From Actinobacteria bacterium UBA959 (lineage in GTDB: Bacteria; Actinomycetota; Actinomycetes; S36-B12; UBA5976), in the NCBI GenBank assembly GCA_002293025.1, contig DBCL01000015.1, positions 1-64,000 of the forward strand: 64,000 bases of DNA, read 5' to 3'. The notes under the pieces are model-generated. The model ran no database searches and had not been told where the DNA came from. It saw only the letters and a program-made list of their open reading frames with translations. The translations under genes and the position numbers were made by a program. Positions 30,979-40,450 of the stretch are shown in pieces (positions within the stretch are counted from its first letter, which is position 1; the number at the start of each line of letters is the position of its first letter).

Positions 30979-33900
30979 CTAAAGTTTTGGGTGGGGTGAG
31001 GCAGCTTGGGCCAAGAAGCTGCTTGAGATCTCCATAAAGTCCAGGATTTACCGAAACCCTTAAATTCGCATCGAGTTGTAACAAAGTACTGTGGTCGGCA
31101 TGCTGAACTTCGATTTGAACTTCAGTTGTACCTGGATGATTACTTAGAATGTTTTTCAACTTCTCTACCAGAGGTGGAACAACTCGTTGTGCAGGCAGAT
31201 ATAGCCGAAGTGCTCCTAGGGGGATCTCCATCATCTGTGGAATGTTTATATCTAAACCAACGAATCTAGGTGTCTCTTCTTCCTTTCGTTCCATACGTCC
31301 CCGAACTGTAATTATGGAATCTTGACCAAGCAGGGCCCCATAATTCGAATAAGTCTGTGGGAAAATCATGACATCTAGCATTCCGTCCAAGGACTCTAAG
31401 TTCAAGATGCACCAGGATGCACCTTGCTTAGTCACTTTGCGCTGAATTGCTGAAACCATACCAGTAATGTTCAAGGTTCTATTCTCGTAACTCTCTTCTG
31501 TTAAGAGATCTGCAATAGAAACATCACTATTTGCATTGATGATGTGTTCCAAACCAAATAGTGGATGATCACTTACATATAGTCCAAGCATTTCTCGCTC
31601 AAAACTCAATAGTGTTGACTTCTCCCACTCATCCATAATTGGAACATTTATCACTGAATGACCTGCTGTGGGTTGGGACACTCCCCCGAATAGATCAAAC
31701 TGGCCAACTGCTTCAGCGCGTTTGGTATCAGAGACTGCATCAACGGCCTCCAAGTGGATACTAAACAAAGACCTTCTGGTGTGATTTAGTGAATCAAATG
31801 CTCCAGCTTTGACAAGTGCTTCAAGTACGCGCTTATTGCAAACTGATAATTCAATCTTGTCTAAGAAATCGGCAAAAGAGGTAAATAACCCTTTACTTAT
31901 TCGGCTGCGCACAATACTTTCAACTACCCCTTCACCAACGTTTCTAACTGCCGACAAGCCAAATCGCACATCTACACCAACAGGAGTGAAGTTGACATCT
32001 GAATAATTAACATCTGGTGCTAATACTTTTACGCCCATTCGTCTTGCTTCATTTAGATAAATCGCTAGCTTGTCTTTATCGTCCTTGATACTCGTCAACA
32101 GGGCTGCCATGTATTCAGATGGATAATTAGCTTTTAGATAGGCTGTCCAGTATGAAATCAATCCATACCCTGCAGAGTGAGCTTTGTTAAACGCATAATC
32201 ACTAAAAGGAACCAAGATCTCCCATAGCTTCTTAATTGAAGCTTCTGAGAATCCCCGCTCGCGCATTCCAGCGTGGAATGGTTCAAACTCTTTCTCTAGT
32301 TTCTCTTTGTCTTTCTTGCCCATTGCCCGTCGCAATAAATCTGCTCCACCAAGGGTGTAACCAGCTAGTTTTTGAGCGATAGCCATAACTTGCTCTTGAT
32401 AGACAATTACTCCGTAAGTTTCACCAAGTATGTCGGCAAGCGGCTCTTCCAACTCTTTACTAATTGGTTTAATTGCTTCCCGTCCATTTTTCCTATTTGC
32501 ATAAGCCACGTGTGCGTCCGCGCCCATCGGCCCCGGGCGATACAAGGCAATTACAGCAGAGATGTCTCCAAATGAATCTGGCTGCAGCAATCGCAAGAGC
32601 GAGCGCATTGGACCACCATCAAGCTGAAAAACTCCGAGCGTTTCACCTCTGGAGAGCATGGCATAAGTTTCTTTATCATCAAATGGCAGCTCTTCTAGAA
32701 CTATTTCCTCTCCTCGGTTTTTCTTAATGTTAATAATGCATTCATCTAAGACAGATAAATTCCTTAATCCCAGGAAGTCCATCTTCAACAATCCAAGCGA
32801 TTCACAGGCGCCCATATCAAATTGGGTGATGATCGATCCATCTTCACGTTTCCAAACGGGAATCACATCCATTAACGGTTCGCGACTTAAAATAACGCCT
32901 GCTGCGTGAACTCCGGGCTGGCGTTTGAGGCCTTCTAGTCCTTTAGCAGTGTCAACCACTGTTTTCATCTCATGGTCAGACTCGTAGGAACTGCGGAAAT
33001 CAGCACCTTCATTAAATCGCTCGTGTGTGCTATCGAAAATCTCTTTCAATGAAACATCTTTACCCATGATTGGCTGTGGCATTAATTTGGTGATTCGGTC
33101 CCCAACTGCATATGGGAAGCCCAGAACTCGGGCAGCATCCTTAACAGCAGCTTTCGCTTTAATGGTTCCATAAGTAACAATCTGTGCAACACGATCATCG
33201 CCATACTTATCAGTGGCATATCGAATCATTTCGGAACGTCGGCGTTCATCAAAATCGATATCAATATCTGGCATTGAAATTCGCTCTGGGTTCAAAAATC
33301 TTTCGAACAATAGGCCGTGCTTGATTGGATCCAATTCGGTAATACCTAATGCCCAGGCAATGACTGATCCACCAGCAGATCCTCGGCCCGGCCCTACCCT
33401 GATTCCATTTTCAACAGCGTGCCGACATAAGTCAGCTACAACTAAAAAGTAGCCCGGGAATCCCATCTGGGCTACAACTGATATTTCGTACTTGGCTTGC
33501 TCTACATGAGTATCTAGTGGCTTTCCTTTGAAGCGCTTAAGTAATCCGCGTTCAACTTCTTGGATCAGCCAAGTTTCTTCAGTATGCCCTGCTGGTACTG
33601 GAAATCTTGGTAATAGATCTGCTCCTTCATTAAACTTAACGTGACAACGCGATGCAATTTCTAAAGTATTTGTGATTGCCTCTGGAAAATCTTTCCAAAC
33701 AGCTCGCATTTCATCTGCGGACTTGATGTAGAACTCGCGAGCATCGAATTTGAATCGGTTTGGGTCTGCCATGGTAGTTCGGGTGCCAACACACAGCAGC
33801 GCTTCGTGGGCATCAGCATCACTCGCGTGCACATAATGCGTATCGTTAGTTGCAAGTAAAGGTAATTTCAGTTCTTTTGCGATCTTTAGCAGGTCTTCTC

Positions 33901-34510
33901 GATGTCGTCGCTCAATTTCAATGCCATGATCCATCAACTCGCAATAGAAATTATCCTTACCAAAAATATCTTGCAGGTTCGCGGCTGTAGCTTTCGCTTT
34001 TGAATATTTCCCAGCCTGCAGCCATCTATTTACCTCACTACTAGGACATCCAGTAGTAGCAATCAACCCTTTTGCATAACTGGTTAGCAGTTCTTCATCC
34101 ATGCGGGGTTTGTAGTAATAACCTTCAATACTGGCCAGCGATGAAAGTCTAAAAAGATTGTGCATTCCTTCCGTGGTTTCACTTAATAAAGTAATGTGGG
34201 TATAAGCAGAACTTCCTCTCGCTAATCCTTCAGCAGCATCTTCATTTCCCGAAACTCCAAATTCAAAAGGCTTACGTTGTGATCGCCCTTGTGGCGCGTA
34301 GTAACCTTCCAAACCGATTATTGGATTAATTCCTTGAGCCCGACATTTTGTGTAAAACTCATATGCACCATAAAGATAGCCATGATCAGTGATTGCAATT
34401 GCTGGCATTTTTTGATTTTTGACTTCGTTAACAAGATCGTCTAAGCGCGCCGCCCCATCCAGCATCGAGTACTCGGTGTGCACATGAAGGTGCACAAATG
34501 AGTCGCTCAC
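30971..34510 (-). CDS. dnaE: DNA polymerase III alpha subunit (replicative DnaE1)
   Basis: Replicative polymerase, 1179 residues. The N-terminal PHP domain has an intact metal motif HLHVHTEYSMLDG (residues 7-19), compatible with PHP proofreading as known for mycobacterial DnaE1. The palm holds catalytic aspartates in PDIDIDFDE near residue 405; the fingers, HhH and OB domains follow (ITGMVSAIQRKV near residue 1010). The start is GTG with TGGAG upstream. A second alpha subunit of DnaE2 type lies at the right edge of the window. Confidence 0.97.
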   Translation of the reverse strand: MSDSFVHLHVHTEYSMLDGAARLDDLVNEVKNQKMPAIAITDHGYLYGAYEFYTKCRAQGINPIIGLEGYYAPQGRSQRKPFEFGVSGNEDAAEGLARGSSAYTHITLLSETTEGMHNLFRLSSLASIEGYYYKPRMDEELLTSYAKGLIATTGCPSSEVNRWLQAGKYSKAKATAANLQDIFGKDNFYCELMDHGIEIERRHREDLLKIAKELKLPLLATNDTHYVHASDADAHEALLCVGTRTTMADPNRFKFDAREFYIKSADEMRAVWKDFPEAITNTLEIASRCHVKFNEGADLLPRFPVPAGHTEETWLIQEVERGLLKRFKGKPLDTHVEQAKYEISVVAQMGFPGYFLVVADLCRHAVENGIRVGPGRGSAGGSVIAWALGITELDPIKHGLLFERFLNPERISMPDIDIDFDERRRSEMIRYATDKYGDDRVAQIVTYGTIKAKAAVKDAARVLGFPYAVGDRITKLMPQPIMGKDVSLKEIFDSTHERFNEGADFRSSYESDHEMKTVVDTAKGLEGLKRQPGVHAAGVILSREPLMDVIPVWKREDGSIITQFDMGACESLGLLKMDFLGLRNLSVLDECIINIKKNRGEEIVLEELPFDDKETYAMLSRGETLGVFQLDGGPMRSLLRLLQPDSFGDISAVIALYRPGPMGADAHVAYANRKNGREAIKPISKELEEPLADILGETYGVIVYQEQVMAIAQKLAGYTLGGADLLRRAMGKKDKEKLEKEFEPFHAGMRERGFSEASIKKLWEILVPFSDYAFNKAHSAGYGLISYWTAYLKANYPSEYMAALLTSIKDDKDKLAIYLNEARRMGVKVLAPDVNYSDVNFTPVGVDVRFGLSAVRNVGEGVVESIVRSRISKGLFTSFADFLDKIELSVCNKRVLEALVKAGAFDSLNHTRRSLFSIHLEAVDAVSDTKRAEAVGQFDLFGGVSQPTAGHSVINVPIMDEWEKSTLLSFEREMLGLYVSDHPLFGLEHIINANSDVSIADLLTEESYENRTLNITGMVSAIQRKVTKQGASWCILNLESLDGMLDVMIFPQTYSNYGALLGQDSIITVRGRMERKEEETPRFVGLDINIPQMMEIPLGALRLYLPAQRVVPPLVEKLKNILSNHPGTTEVQIEVQHADHSTLLQLDANLRVSVNPGLYGDLKQLLGPSCLTPPKTLVN

Positions 34511-34591
34511 AACAGTCTCCAGGCAGTAATTAAGTGGTCTGAGATTGACACCCTATTCACCCGGGCCCACGAATTCCAACGATAGCCTCGC

Positions 34592-35530
34592 TTAGTTGCC
34601 ATAATCGGCGAGTCGCTCTAAGGCGAGCGTCAAATCTATGGGCAGATCTGCAGTAAACCGAACCTGCTCCCCTGTCCTTGGATGCTTAAATTCAAGCTCA
34701 ATTGCATGTAGCCATTGTCTGGTCAAACCAAGTGCTGCAGCCATTTTTGGGTCTGCTCCATAGGTTAGGTCTCCCACACATGGGTGCCGCACTGCTGACA
34801 TGTGGACTCGAATTTGGTGTGTTCGCCCAGTTTCCAATTCAATTCGCAACAACGAAGCCGACCTAAACATTTCTAAAGTGTCGTAATGTGTAACAGAAGG
34901 CTTACCGCCAGCAATTACTGCAAATCGGTAGTCCGCCCCAGGATGTCTGCCAATGGGAGCATCAATAGTTCCTGATCCTGGATCTGGATAACCCTGAACA
35001 ACTGTCTGGTAAACCTTCATCACAGATCTATCTCTAAATTGTTGCTTTAAGTCTGTGAAGGAATCTTCATTCTTAGTAATCACCATCAATCCACTAGTGC
35101 CCACATCAAGTCTTTGCACGATGCCTTGGCGTTCCACATCTCCACTTGTGGAAATGCGGTGACCTTGACTAGTCAGCAGATCCAAAACGTTAGGCCCAGT
35201 CCACCCTACTGATGCGTGAGCTGCAACTCCAAATGGTTTGTTGATTACAACTACTTCGTCATCAGAGTAAATAACTGGGAGCTCAACATCAAAGGGTGCT
35301 GCAATCAAAGATGGCTCTGCTTCAGATGCTGGTCGAGAAATTACATCCACTAGCCACCCCTTTTTCAATCTATCACTCTTTGAAATTGGATCGCCATCAA
35401 CAAAAACAGAGAATGATTCAATTAAATCAACTGCCTGTGTTCGCGAAATACCCAACAGGTTTGCAACGCCAACATCTGCGCGTTCACCAATTAAATCATC
35501 TGTAACCGGATATGTGCGAGTTTCAGACAT
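34592..35530 (-). CDS. rluD: Large-subunit rRNA pseudouridine synthase, RluA/RluD family
   Basis: 312 residues. An N-terminal S4 RNA-binding domain (about residues 15-70) is followed by the RluA catalytic domain with the active aspartate in VQRLDVGTSGLMV near residue 136 and RTHQIRVH near residue 225. The exact target uridines cannot be read from the sequence. The start is placed at ATG 35530, because upstream in-frame codons lie inside lspA and look non-conserved; this gives an eight-base overlap with lspA. Confidence 0.92.
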   Translation of the reverse strand: MSETRTYPVTDDLIGERADVGVANLLGISRTQAVDLIESFSVFVDGDPISKSDRLKKGWLVDVISRPASEAEPSLIAAPFDVELPVIYSDDEVVVINKPFGVAAHASVGWTGPNVLDLLTSQGHRISTSGDVERQGIVQRLDVGTSGLMVITKNEDSFTDLKQQFRDRSVMKVYQTVVQGYPDPGSGTIDAPIGRHPGADYRFAVIAGGKPSVTHYDTLEMFRSASLLRIELETGRTHQIRVHMSAVRHPCVGDLTYGADPKMAAALGLTRQWLHAIELEFKHPRTGEQVRFTADLPIDLTLALERLADYGN

Positions 35531-36026
35531 GTTTGTGATCCAATTCTCGTTTTTTAATAACAGCCAAAACAATGAAAACAGCGGCTAGCGAAATACAAAT
35601 GTCAGCAAAGTTAAAAACTGGAAAATTTGGAATCTGCAAGTAATCAATTACATGGCCTTTCAAGCCGTGTGGTTCCCTAAAGATTCGATCAAGGAAATTT
35701 CCTATTGCGCCACCAAGCAATAGTGCAAAAGCTGTGCCCCAAATTGGATCTGTTATCTTATTTGCGTATCTAATCAACATCCAGATTATAAAAGCAGCGA
35801 GCACCGTTATTGCGATCGTGTAATTGCTACCAAAACCAAAGGCTGCTCCAGAATTTAGGACATGGGTTAGTTGAAGTACGGGGCCAACCGACTCTCCAAA
35901 TACTTCGGGAATGATCACAATATTGGGTTTGCTAAATAAGGAACTTACGGCCAATGCCTTAAATGCCTGATCGAGGACAGTTATGACTACAGCCGCACCA
36001 TAGATTCGGGCGGCGAGAACACTCAC
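35523..36026 (-). CDS. lspA: Lipoprotein signal peptidase
   Basis: Membrane aspartyl protease removing the signal peptide from diacylglyceryl-prolipoproteins, acting after Lgt. 167 residues with four membrane helices. The catalytic aspartates lie in GNFLDRIFR near residue 114 and FNFADICIS near residue 143. It directly abuts the TraR-like gene (stop and start one base apart). The order TraR-lspA-rluD-dnaE is conserved in actinobacteria. Confidence 0.96.
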   Translation of the reverse strand: MSVLAARIYGAAVVITVLDQAFKALAVSSLFSKPNIVIIPEVFGESVGPVLQLTHVLNSGAAFGFGSNYTIAITVLAAFIIWMLIRYANKITDPIWGTAFALLLGGAIGNFLDRIFREPHGLKGHVIDYLQIPNFPVFNFADICISLAAVFIVLAVIKKRELDHKHV

Positions 36027-36437
36027 TTAAACCTGCGCCTCTTCGGCACGCTTACATTCCACGCACTGAGTGGCGCGAGGATAAGCCAAGAGTCGGGCTT
36101 TCCCGATTGGCTGCTTACAAGAATCACATATACCAAAATTGCCCGATACCAATCTTTTCATCGCATCTTGAACTTGAAGTAATTGTTCTTTTGAATTCTC
36201 GATAATGCCCAATTGATACTCGCGCTCGACCATGAATGACCCAGACTCTGCTTGATCGTCGGAAGTGTCTCCAAAGCCTTCAGCTAATGCCTGAGCCTGC
36301 TGCTCAGCGGCTGCTAATTCAGAGGTCAGTTCAGAAATGTCTTCTTCAAGGGTGCGACGGACTGTTTCAACGTCCTTCTCGCTCCAGGCTCGTTCGCCCT
36401 TGCGGGTAGGTAATGCCGAACCGTCAGCCTTAGCCAT
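36027..36437 (-). CDS. TraR/DksA-type C4 zinc-finger protein
   Basis: 136 residues: a basic N-terminus, an alpha-helical coiled coil at about residues 25-90, and a C-terminal C4 zinc finger with CDSCKQPIG and CVEC pairs. This is the architecture of DksA-like RNA-polymerase secondary-channel proteins. The coiled-coil tip that DksA uses (DxxDxA) is only loosely matched by DTSDDQAES, so a DksA-like activity is an inference. GGGAGG precedes the ATG. Divergent from ileS over about 85-118 bases. Confidence 0.85.
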   Translation of the reverse strand: MAKADGSALPTRKGERAWSEKDVETVRRTLEEDISELTSELAAAEQQAQALAEGFGDTSDDQAESGSFMVEREYQLGIIENSKEQLLQVQDAMKRLVSGNFGICDSCKQPIGKARLLAYPRATQCVECKRAEEAQV

Positions 36438-36555
36438 TTCTGACCTCCCTTATCGAAGCGCCGGCGTAGCCTACAGGGAGTGACTACGCATATCTCCAAA
36501 GTTCCAACTCATCAGGGGTATCGTGCGCACCCTAAACAACTTAAGAGATGGTGCT

Positions 36556-39500
36556 GTGGCCTCATATAAGGAGATCCCTCCTCGAGTGAACCTGCCTGAA
36601 ATGGAGCTATCCATATTGGATAGCTGGAACTCCAATGGCACTTTTGAACAAAGCACTAAGGCCTCGATCGGAAAGCCAAGATGGGTTTTCTATGAAGGTC
36701 CACCAACTGCCAATGGCAAGCCAGGTGCACACCATGTAGAGGCAAGAACCTTTAAAGACGTATTTCCTAGATATAGAACTATGAAGGGCTACCACGTCGA
36801 GCGCAGAGCAGGTTGGGATTGCCATGGTCTACCAGTAGAGATTGAAGTTGAGAAGGAACTGAACTTCAGTGGCAAGAAAGACATTGAAAAATACGGGATA
36901 GCTGCATTTAATGCTAAGTGTCGTGAGTCTGTATTGCGTCATGTTGGAGCCTTTACAGAAATGACTCAACGAATGGGTTACTGGGTGAACTTTGATTCTG
37001 CCTATTGGACTATGGATCCTGCCTACATTGAATCTGTCTGGTGGTCACTTAAGCAAATTCATAAAAAGGGACTTTTAGTTGAAGATCACCGAGTTAGTCC
37101 CTACTGTCCAAGATGTGGCACAGGGTTATCAGATCATGAGCTAGCACAGGGGTACCAAGATGTAGTTGATGAGTCAGCATATGTTTATATGCCACTGACT
37201 TCTGGGCCGTTGCTAAGTGAATACCCAGGTCTCACTTTGATTGCTTGGACGACCACTCCCTGGACGTTGGTTTCCAATACTGCTTGTGCGGTTGGAAATG
37301 AAATTGAATACAGCGTTGTGAAATTTGAATCTAAAAACTTGCTTTGCGCATCTGCCTTAATAGACAAGGTGTTTGGGGATCAAGAAGTTCAGGTTGTTGG
37401 AAGTATTAAAGGTAGTGAAGTTGTGGGGCATCACTACAAACGCCCCTTAGATTGGGTCTCTTTTGCTGAATTTGATGCGCCACTGCTGCATACCGTCTTA
37501 CATGCTGATTTTGTAACTACTGCGGATGGCACTGGAATTGTGCATGAAGCGCCTGCTTTTGGTGCTGAAGATTTAGAGTTGTGTCGACCGCTTGGTCTTC
37601 CGGTAGTTAATCCCATCTCCCCTGACGGCAAGTTCTTAACAGATGTCCCAAATGTTGGTGGCATTTTCTTCAAGGATGCTGACAAGATCGTTCTTAAGTT
37701 TCTCAAACAAACAGAATTACTCTTTAAGCAATCCGCTTACCCACATCCATACCCACACTGCTGGCGATGCTCCACCAGGCTTATCTATTACGCACAGCCG
37801 TCTTGGTACATTCGAACAACAGCTATTAAAGATAAGTTAATTGAGCAAAACACCGCTACAAACTGGTTTCCAGGAACGATTCAGTGGGGTCGTTACGGTG
37901 ATTGGCTAAGAAACAACATCGATTGGGCTTTGTCCAGAAACCGATACTGGGGAACACCCCTTCCAATTTGGCGTTGTGAAGATGGGCATCAAACTGTAAT
38001 TGAATCTAGATCTGAGTTAAGTGAGTTAACTGGCACTGATTTGTCTAAGATGGACCCACATCGACCATTTATTGATGATGTTAAATTTGATTGTCCACAG
38101 TGCTCCAAAATAGCAGTTAGAGTTCCAGAAGTCATTGATGTTTGGTACGACTCAGGTGCAATGCCTTTTGCTCAATGGGGTGCCCCTCATCAGAATAAAG
38201 CAGAATTTGAAGCAACTTATCCAGCTGATTACATCTGTGAAGCAATAGACCAAACTCGTGGTTGGTTTTATTCGCTGATGGCAATCGGCACTCTCGTTTT
38301 TGATCAAACCTCTTACAAAAATGTTGTTTGTTTAGGTCATATTCAAGATGAGCAAGGCCGCAAGATGAGTAAGAGTTTAGGCAATGTGCTAGATCCCATG
38401 GATTTGATGAATGAGCATGGTGCTGATGCCATTCGTTGGTTTATGTTGGCTTCGGGCTCGCCTTGGCAAGCACGTCGATTAGGTCACTCTTCATTGCAGG
38501 AAGTAGTCCGAAAGAACATGCTCACCTATTGGGCGACAGCTTCGTTTCAAGCACTTTACGGATCTATTGCTAAATTCGACTATTCCAACGCTCCAGAAAA
38601 TTCAAATAGACCAGTTATTGATCAGTGGTTAGTTAGCGAGACTAATCGGCTCGCCAAAGAAGTTGATCATGCAATGGATAGCTTTGACACTCAACGAGCT
38701 GGAAGACTAATTGGTGAATTCATTGACCAGTTGAGTAACTGGTATGTAAGGCGAAATCGCAGAAGATTCTGGGATGGTGATCCAGCAGCTCTAGCCACTT
38801 TGCATGAAGCTTTACGCACTTTAACTCTGGTAATGGCACCATTTACGCCATTTATAAGTGACCGAATTTGGCAGGACCTGTTTGTCACCACCACTGATCC
38901 AGAGATCAGCTCAGTTCATTTAGCATCTTGGCCCAGCTTTAACGATGAACTGATTAACAGTGACCTTCAAAACCAAATGCAAATTGTTAGAAGTGTTGTG
39001 GAATTGGGTCGAACTGCAAGAGCCGATTCCAAGATGCGCAACCGTCAACCATTACCAAGAGCACTCATTTCAACTGACGCCTGGAAATTATTGACACTTG
39101 AACTAAGGGAGCAGATTTCTCAAGAATTAAATGTTAAAGAGTTAACCGATATGGCAAACCAAGGAGACTTGGTTTCGGTCTCGGTTAAAGGCGCATTCAA
39201 GAACCTAGGCAAGAAGCATGGTGCAAATACCCAGACAGTTGCTAATGCCTTGCAACTAGTTGATCCAGCTAAATTAGTCGCTGAAATTCGAAGTTCTGGC
39301 AGTGCCATAGTTAAGGTAGCTGGGGTAGAAGTAGCAATTGAGATTGATGATTTAGTAATCACTGAGACCCCAACAACTGGCTGGGCTGTTGCAACAAATG
39401 ATGGGGTTTCGGTGGCTTTAGATCTGACTTTAACCGAAGATCTAATTTTGGAAGGCTTAGCTCGAGAAACAATTCGTCTAATCCAAGAAACTCGTAAGTC

Positions 39501-39696
39501 TCTAGGCCTTGAAGTTACTGATCGAATCCAGGTTACTTATCAGGCAGATTCACAATTGGCTAGCGCGATTAGTCGACATAGCACTGAAATTGCTGAAGAA
39601 GTGCTGGCTGTGGCACTAACTGCTGGGACTGAATCAACTTCGGCGAGCGCATCTGAAGAAGAACTTGGCTTAAAGATTTGGATAACAAAAGTCTAA
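36556..39696 (+). CDS. ileS: Isoleucyl-tRNA synthetase, IleRS2 type with GAHH signature
   Basis: Charges tRNA-Ile. About 1046 residues, the long eukaryote-like IleRS2 class. The class I signature reads GAHH (bases 36724-36735) inside PPTANGKPGAHHVEAR rather than HIGH. The second signature KMSKS is present in GRKMSKSLGN. Zinc-type cysteine pairs are seen in YCPRCG, HCWRCS and CPQCSK. I prefer GTG at 36556, giving a natural MASYKEIPPRV start with a weak AAGAG site; GTG at 36523 is in frame too. Its stop overlaps the convergent yggT stop (CTAA). Confidence 0.95.
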   Translation: MASYKEIPPRVNLPEMELSILDSWNSNGTFEQSTKASIGKPRWVFYEGPPTANGKPGAHHVEARTFKDVFPRYRTMKGYHVERRAGWDCHGLPVEIEVEKELNFSGKKDIEKYGIAAFNAKCRESVLRHVGAFTEMTQRMGYWVNFDSAYWTMDPAYIESVWWSLKQIHKKGLLVEDHRVSPYCPRCGTGLSDHELAQGYQDVVDESAYVYMPLTSGPLLSEYPGLTLIAWTTTPWTLVSNTACAVGNEIEYSVVKFESKNLLCASALIDKVFGDQEVQVVGSIKGSEVVGHHYKRPLDWVSFAEFDAPLLHTVLHADFVTTADGTGIVHEAPAFGAEDLELCRPLGLPVVNPISPDGKFLTDVPNVGGIFFKDADKIVLKFLKQTELLFKQSAYPHPYPHCWRCSTRLIYYAQPSWYIRTTAIKDKLIEQNTATNWFPGTIQWGRYGDWLRNNIDWALSRNRYWGTPLPIWRCEDGHQTVIESRSELSELTGTDLSKMDPHRPFIDDVKFDCPQCSKIAVRVPEVIDVWYDSGAMPFAQWGAPHQNKAEFEATYPADYICEAIDQTRGWFYSLMAIGTLVFDQTSYKNVVCLGHIQDEQGRKMSKSLGNVLDPMDLMNEHGADAIRWFMLASGSPWQARRLGHSSLQEVVRKNMLTYWATASFQALYGSIAKFDYSNAPENSNRPVIDQWLVSETNRLAKEVDHAMDSFDTQRAGRLIGEFIDQLSNWYVRRNRRRFWDGDPAALATLHEALRTLTLVMAPFTPFISDRIWQDLFVTTTDPEISSVHLASWPSFNDELINSDLQNQMQIVRSVVELGRTARADSKMRNRQPLPRALISTDAWKLLTLELREQISQELNVKELTDMANQGDLVSVSVKGAFKNLGKKHGANTQTVANALQLVDPAKLVAEIRSSGSAIVKVAGVEVAIEIDDLVITETPTTGWAVATNDGVSVALDLTLTEDLILEGLARETIRLIQETRKSLGLEVTDRIQVTYQADSQLASAISRHSTEIAEEVLAVALTAGTESTSASASEEELGLKIWITKV

Positions 39697-39974
39697 AAGA
39701 GCGCTGCCACAAACCCCATCAGCATTTGAGTTCCGATAAAGAGCACCAAGAATCCCAAATCTAAAGAAACAGCTCCTAGACGAATTGGCTTGATATAACG
39801 CCTAATTGCGTTAAGGGGCGGATCAGTGATTGAGAATACGGTTTCAGCTATTACCAAAAGAAATCCCGTTGGTCGCCAAGTTCGTGACAGCACTTGCACC
39901 CAATCGATGATAAATCTAATAATTAATGTGAATAAGAACAGCCTCAGCAAGCTAAGGATTAAGGATTCAATCAT
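39693..39974 (-). CDS. YggT-family membrane protein
   Basis: 93 residues, two membrane helices (about 5-25 and 68-90) flanking a short basic loop with NAIRRYIKPIRLGAVSLDLG, the YggT signature (RR-x-I-P-p-g-ID-like). YggT sits beside sepF in the division cluster of many bacteria; its function is poorly defined. The start overlaps the sepF stop by one base. In most actinobacteria divIVA follows; here the convergent ileS comes instead. Confidence 0.9.
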   Translation of the reverse strand: MIESLILSLLRLFLFTLIIRFIIDWVQVLSRTWRPTGFLLVIAETVFSITDPPLNAIRRYIKPIRLGAVSLDLGFLVLFIGTQMLMGFVAALF

Positions 39975-40408
39975 TATGACTGGTTGTAAAAACCATCTTC
40001 TAGAAGCTGAGCCCTAGCAGACGCGCCTAGATCAACATTTGCAGGACTTAACAAAAATACTTTGGAAGTGATTCTTTCAATTCTGCCATTAAGTCCAAAA
40101 GTTAGTCCTGCCGCAAAATCCACAATGCGCCGAGCATCGATATCGTTTAACTCGGTTAAATTCATTATTACTGGGATACCTTGACGGAAATCCTCACCAA
40201 CTGGTTTGGCATCGTTATAAGAACGAGGATGCAAAGTTGTAATTCTAGAAACACCATCAGAAATAGATGGGGCTTCAGTTGGAGTAGAAACCCCAGGCAG
40301 CGACTCGACAGTTCTTAGTGGTCGACTCGCAGCAACAGGAGCAGTAGTTGGCTCTTGGTCTTCCATCAGGCCCAAATAAACGGCCATCTTTCTAACTGAG
40401 CTTGCCAT
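39974..40408 (-). CDS. sepF: Cell division protein SepF
   Basis: Membrane tether for FtsZ in bacteria lacking FtsA and ZipA. 144 residues. The N-terminal amphipathic segment VRKMAVYLGLMED is followed by a linker rich in Pro, Ser and Thr (about 20-60) and then the SepF domain with HPRSYNDAKPVGEDFRQG, PVIMNLTELN and RRIVDFAAGLTFGLNG near residues 90-110. FtsZ with a matching C-terminal tail is encoded 1.5 kb upstream in the same direction. Confidence 0.95.
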   Translation of the reverse strand: MASSVRKMAVYLGLMEDQEPTTAPVAASRPLRTVESLPGVSTPTEAPSISDGVSRITTLHPRSYNDAKPVGEDFRQGIPVIMNLTELNDIDARRIVDFAAGLTFGLNGRIERITSKVFLLSPANVDLGASARAQLLEDGFYNQS

Positions 40409-40450
40409 GACATCCTCCTGTAGCGTGCGGGGAACACGATTAACCCAAAG

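Noticed and set aside
36438..36555. T-box leader before ileS, as in many actinobacteria
   Set aside because: The gap is only 85-118 bases and contains neither a TGGNACC-like antiterminator sequence nor a Stem I specifier architecture.
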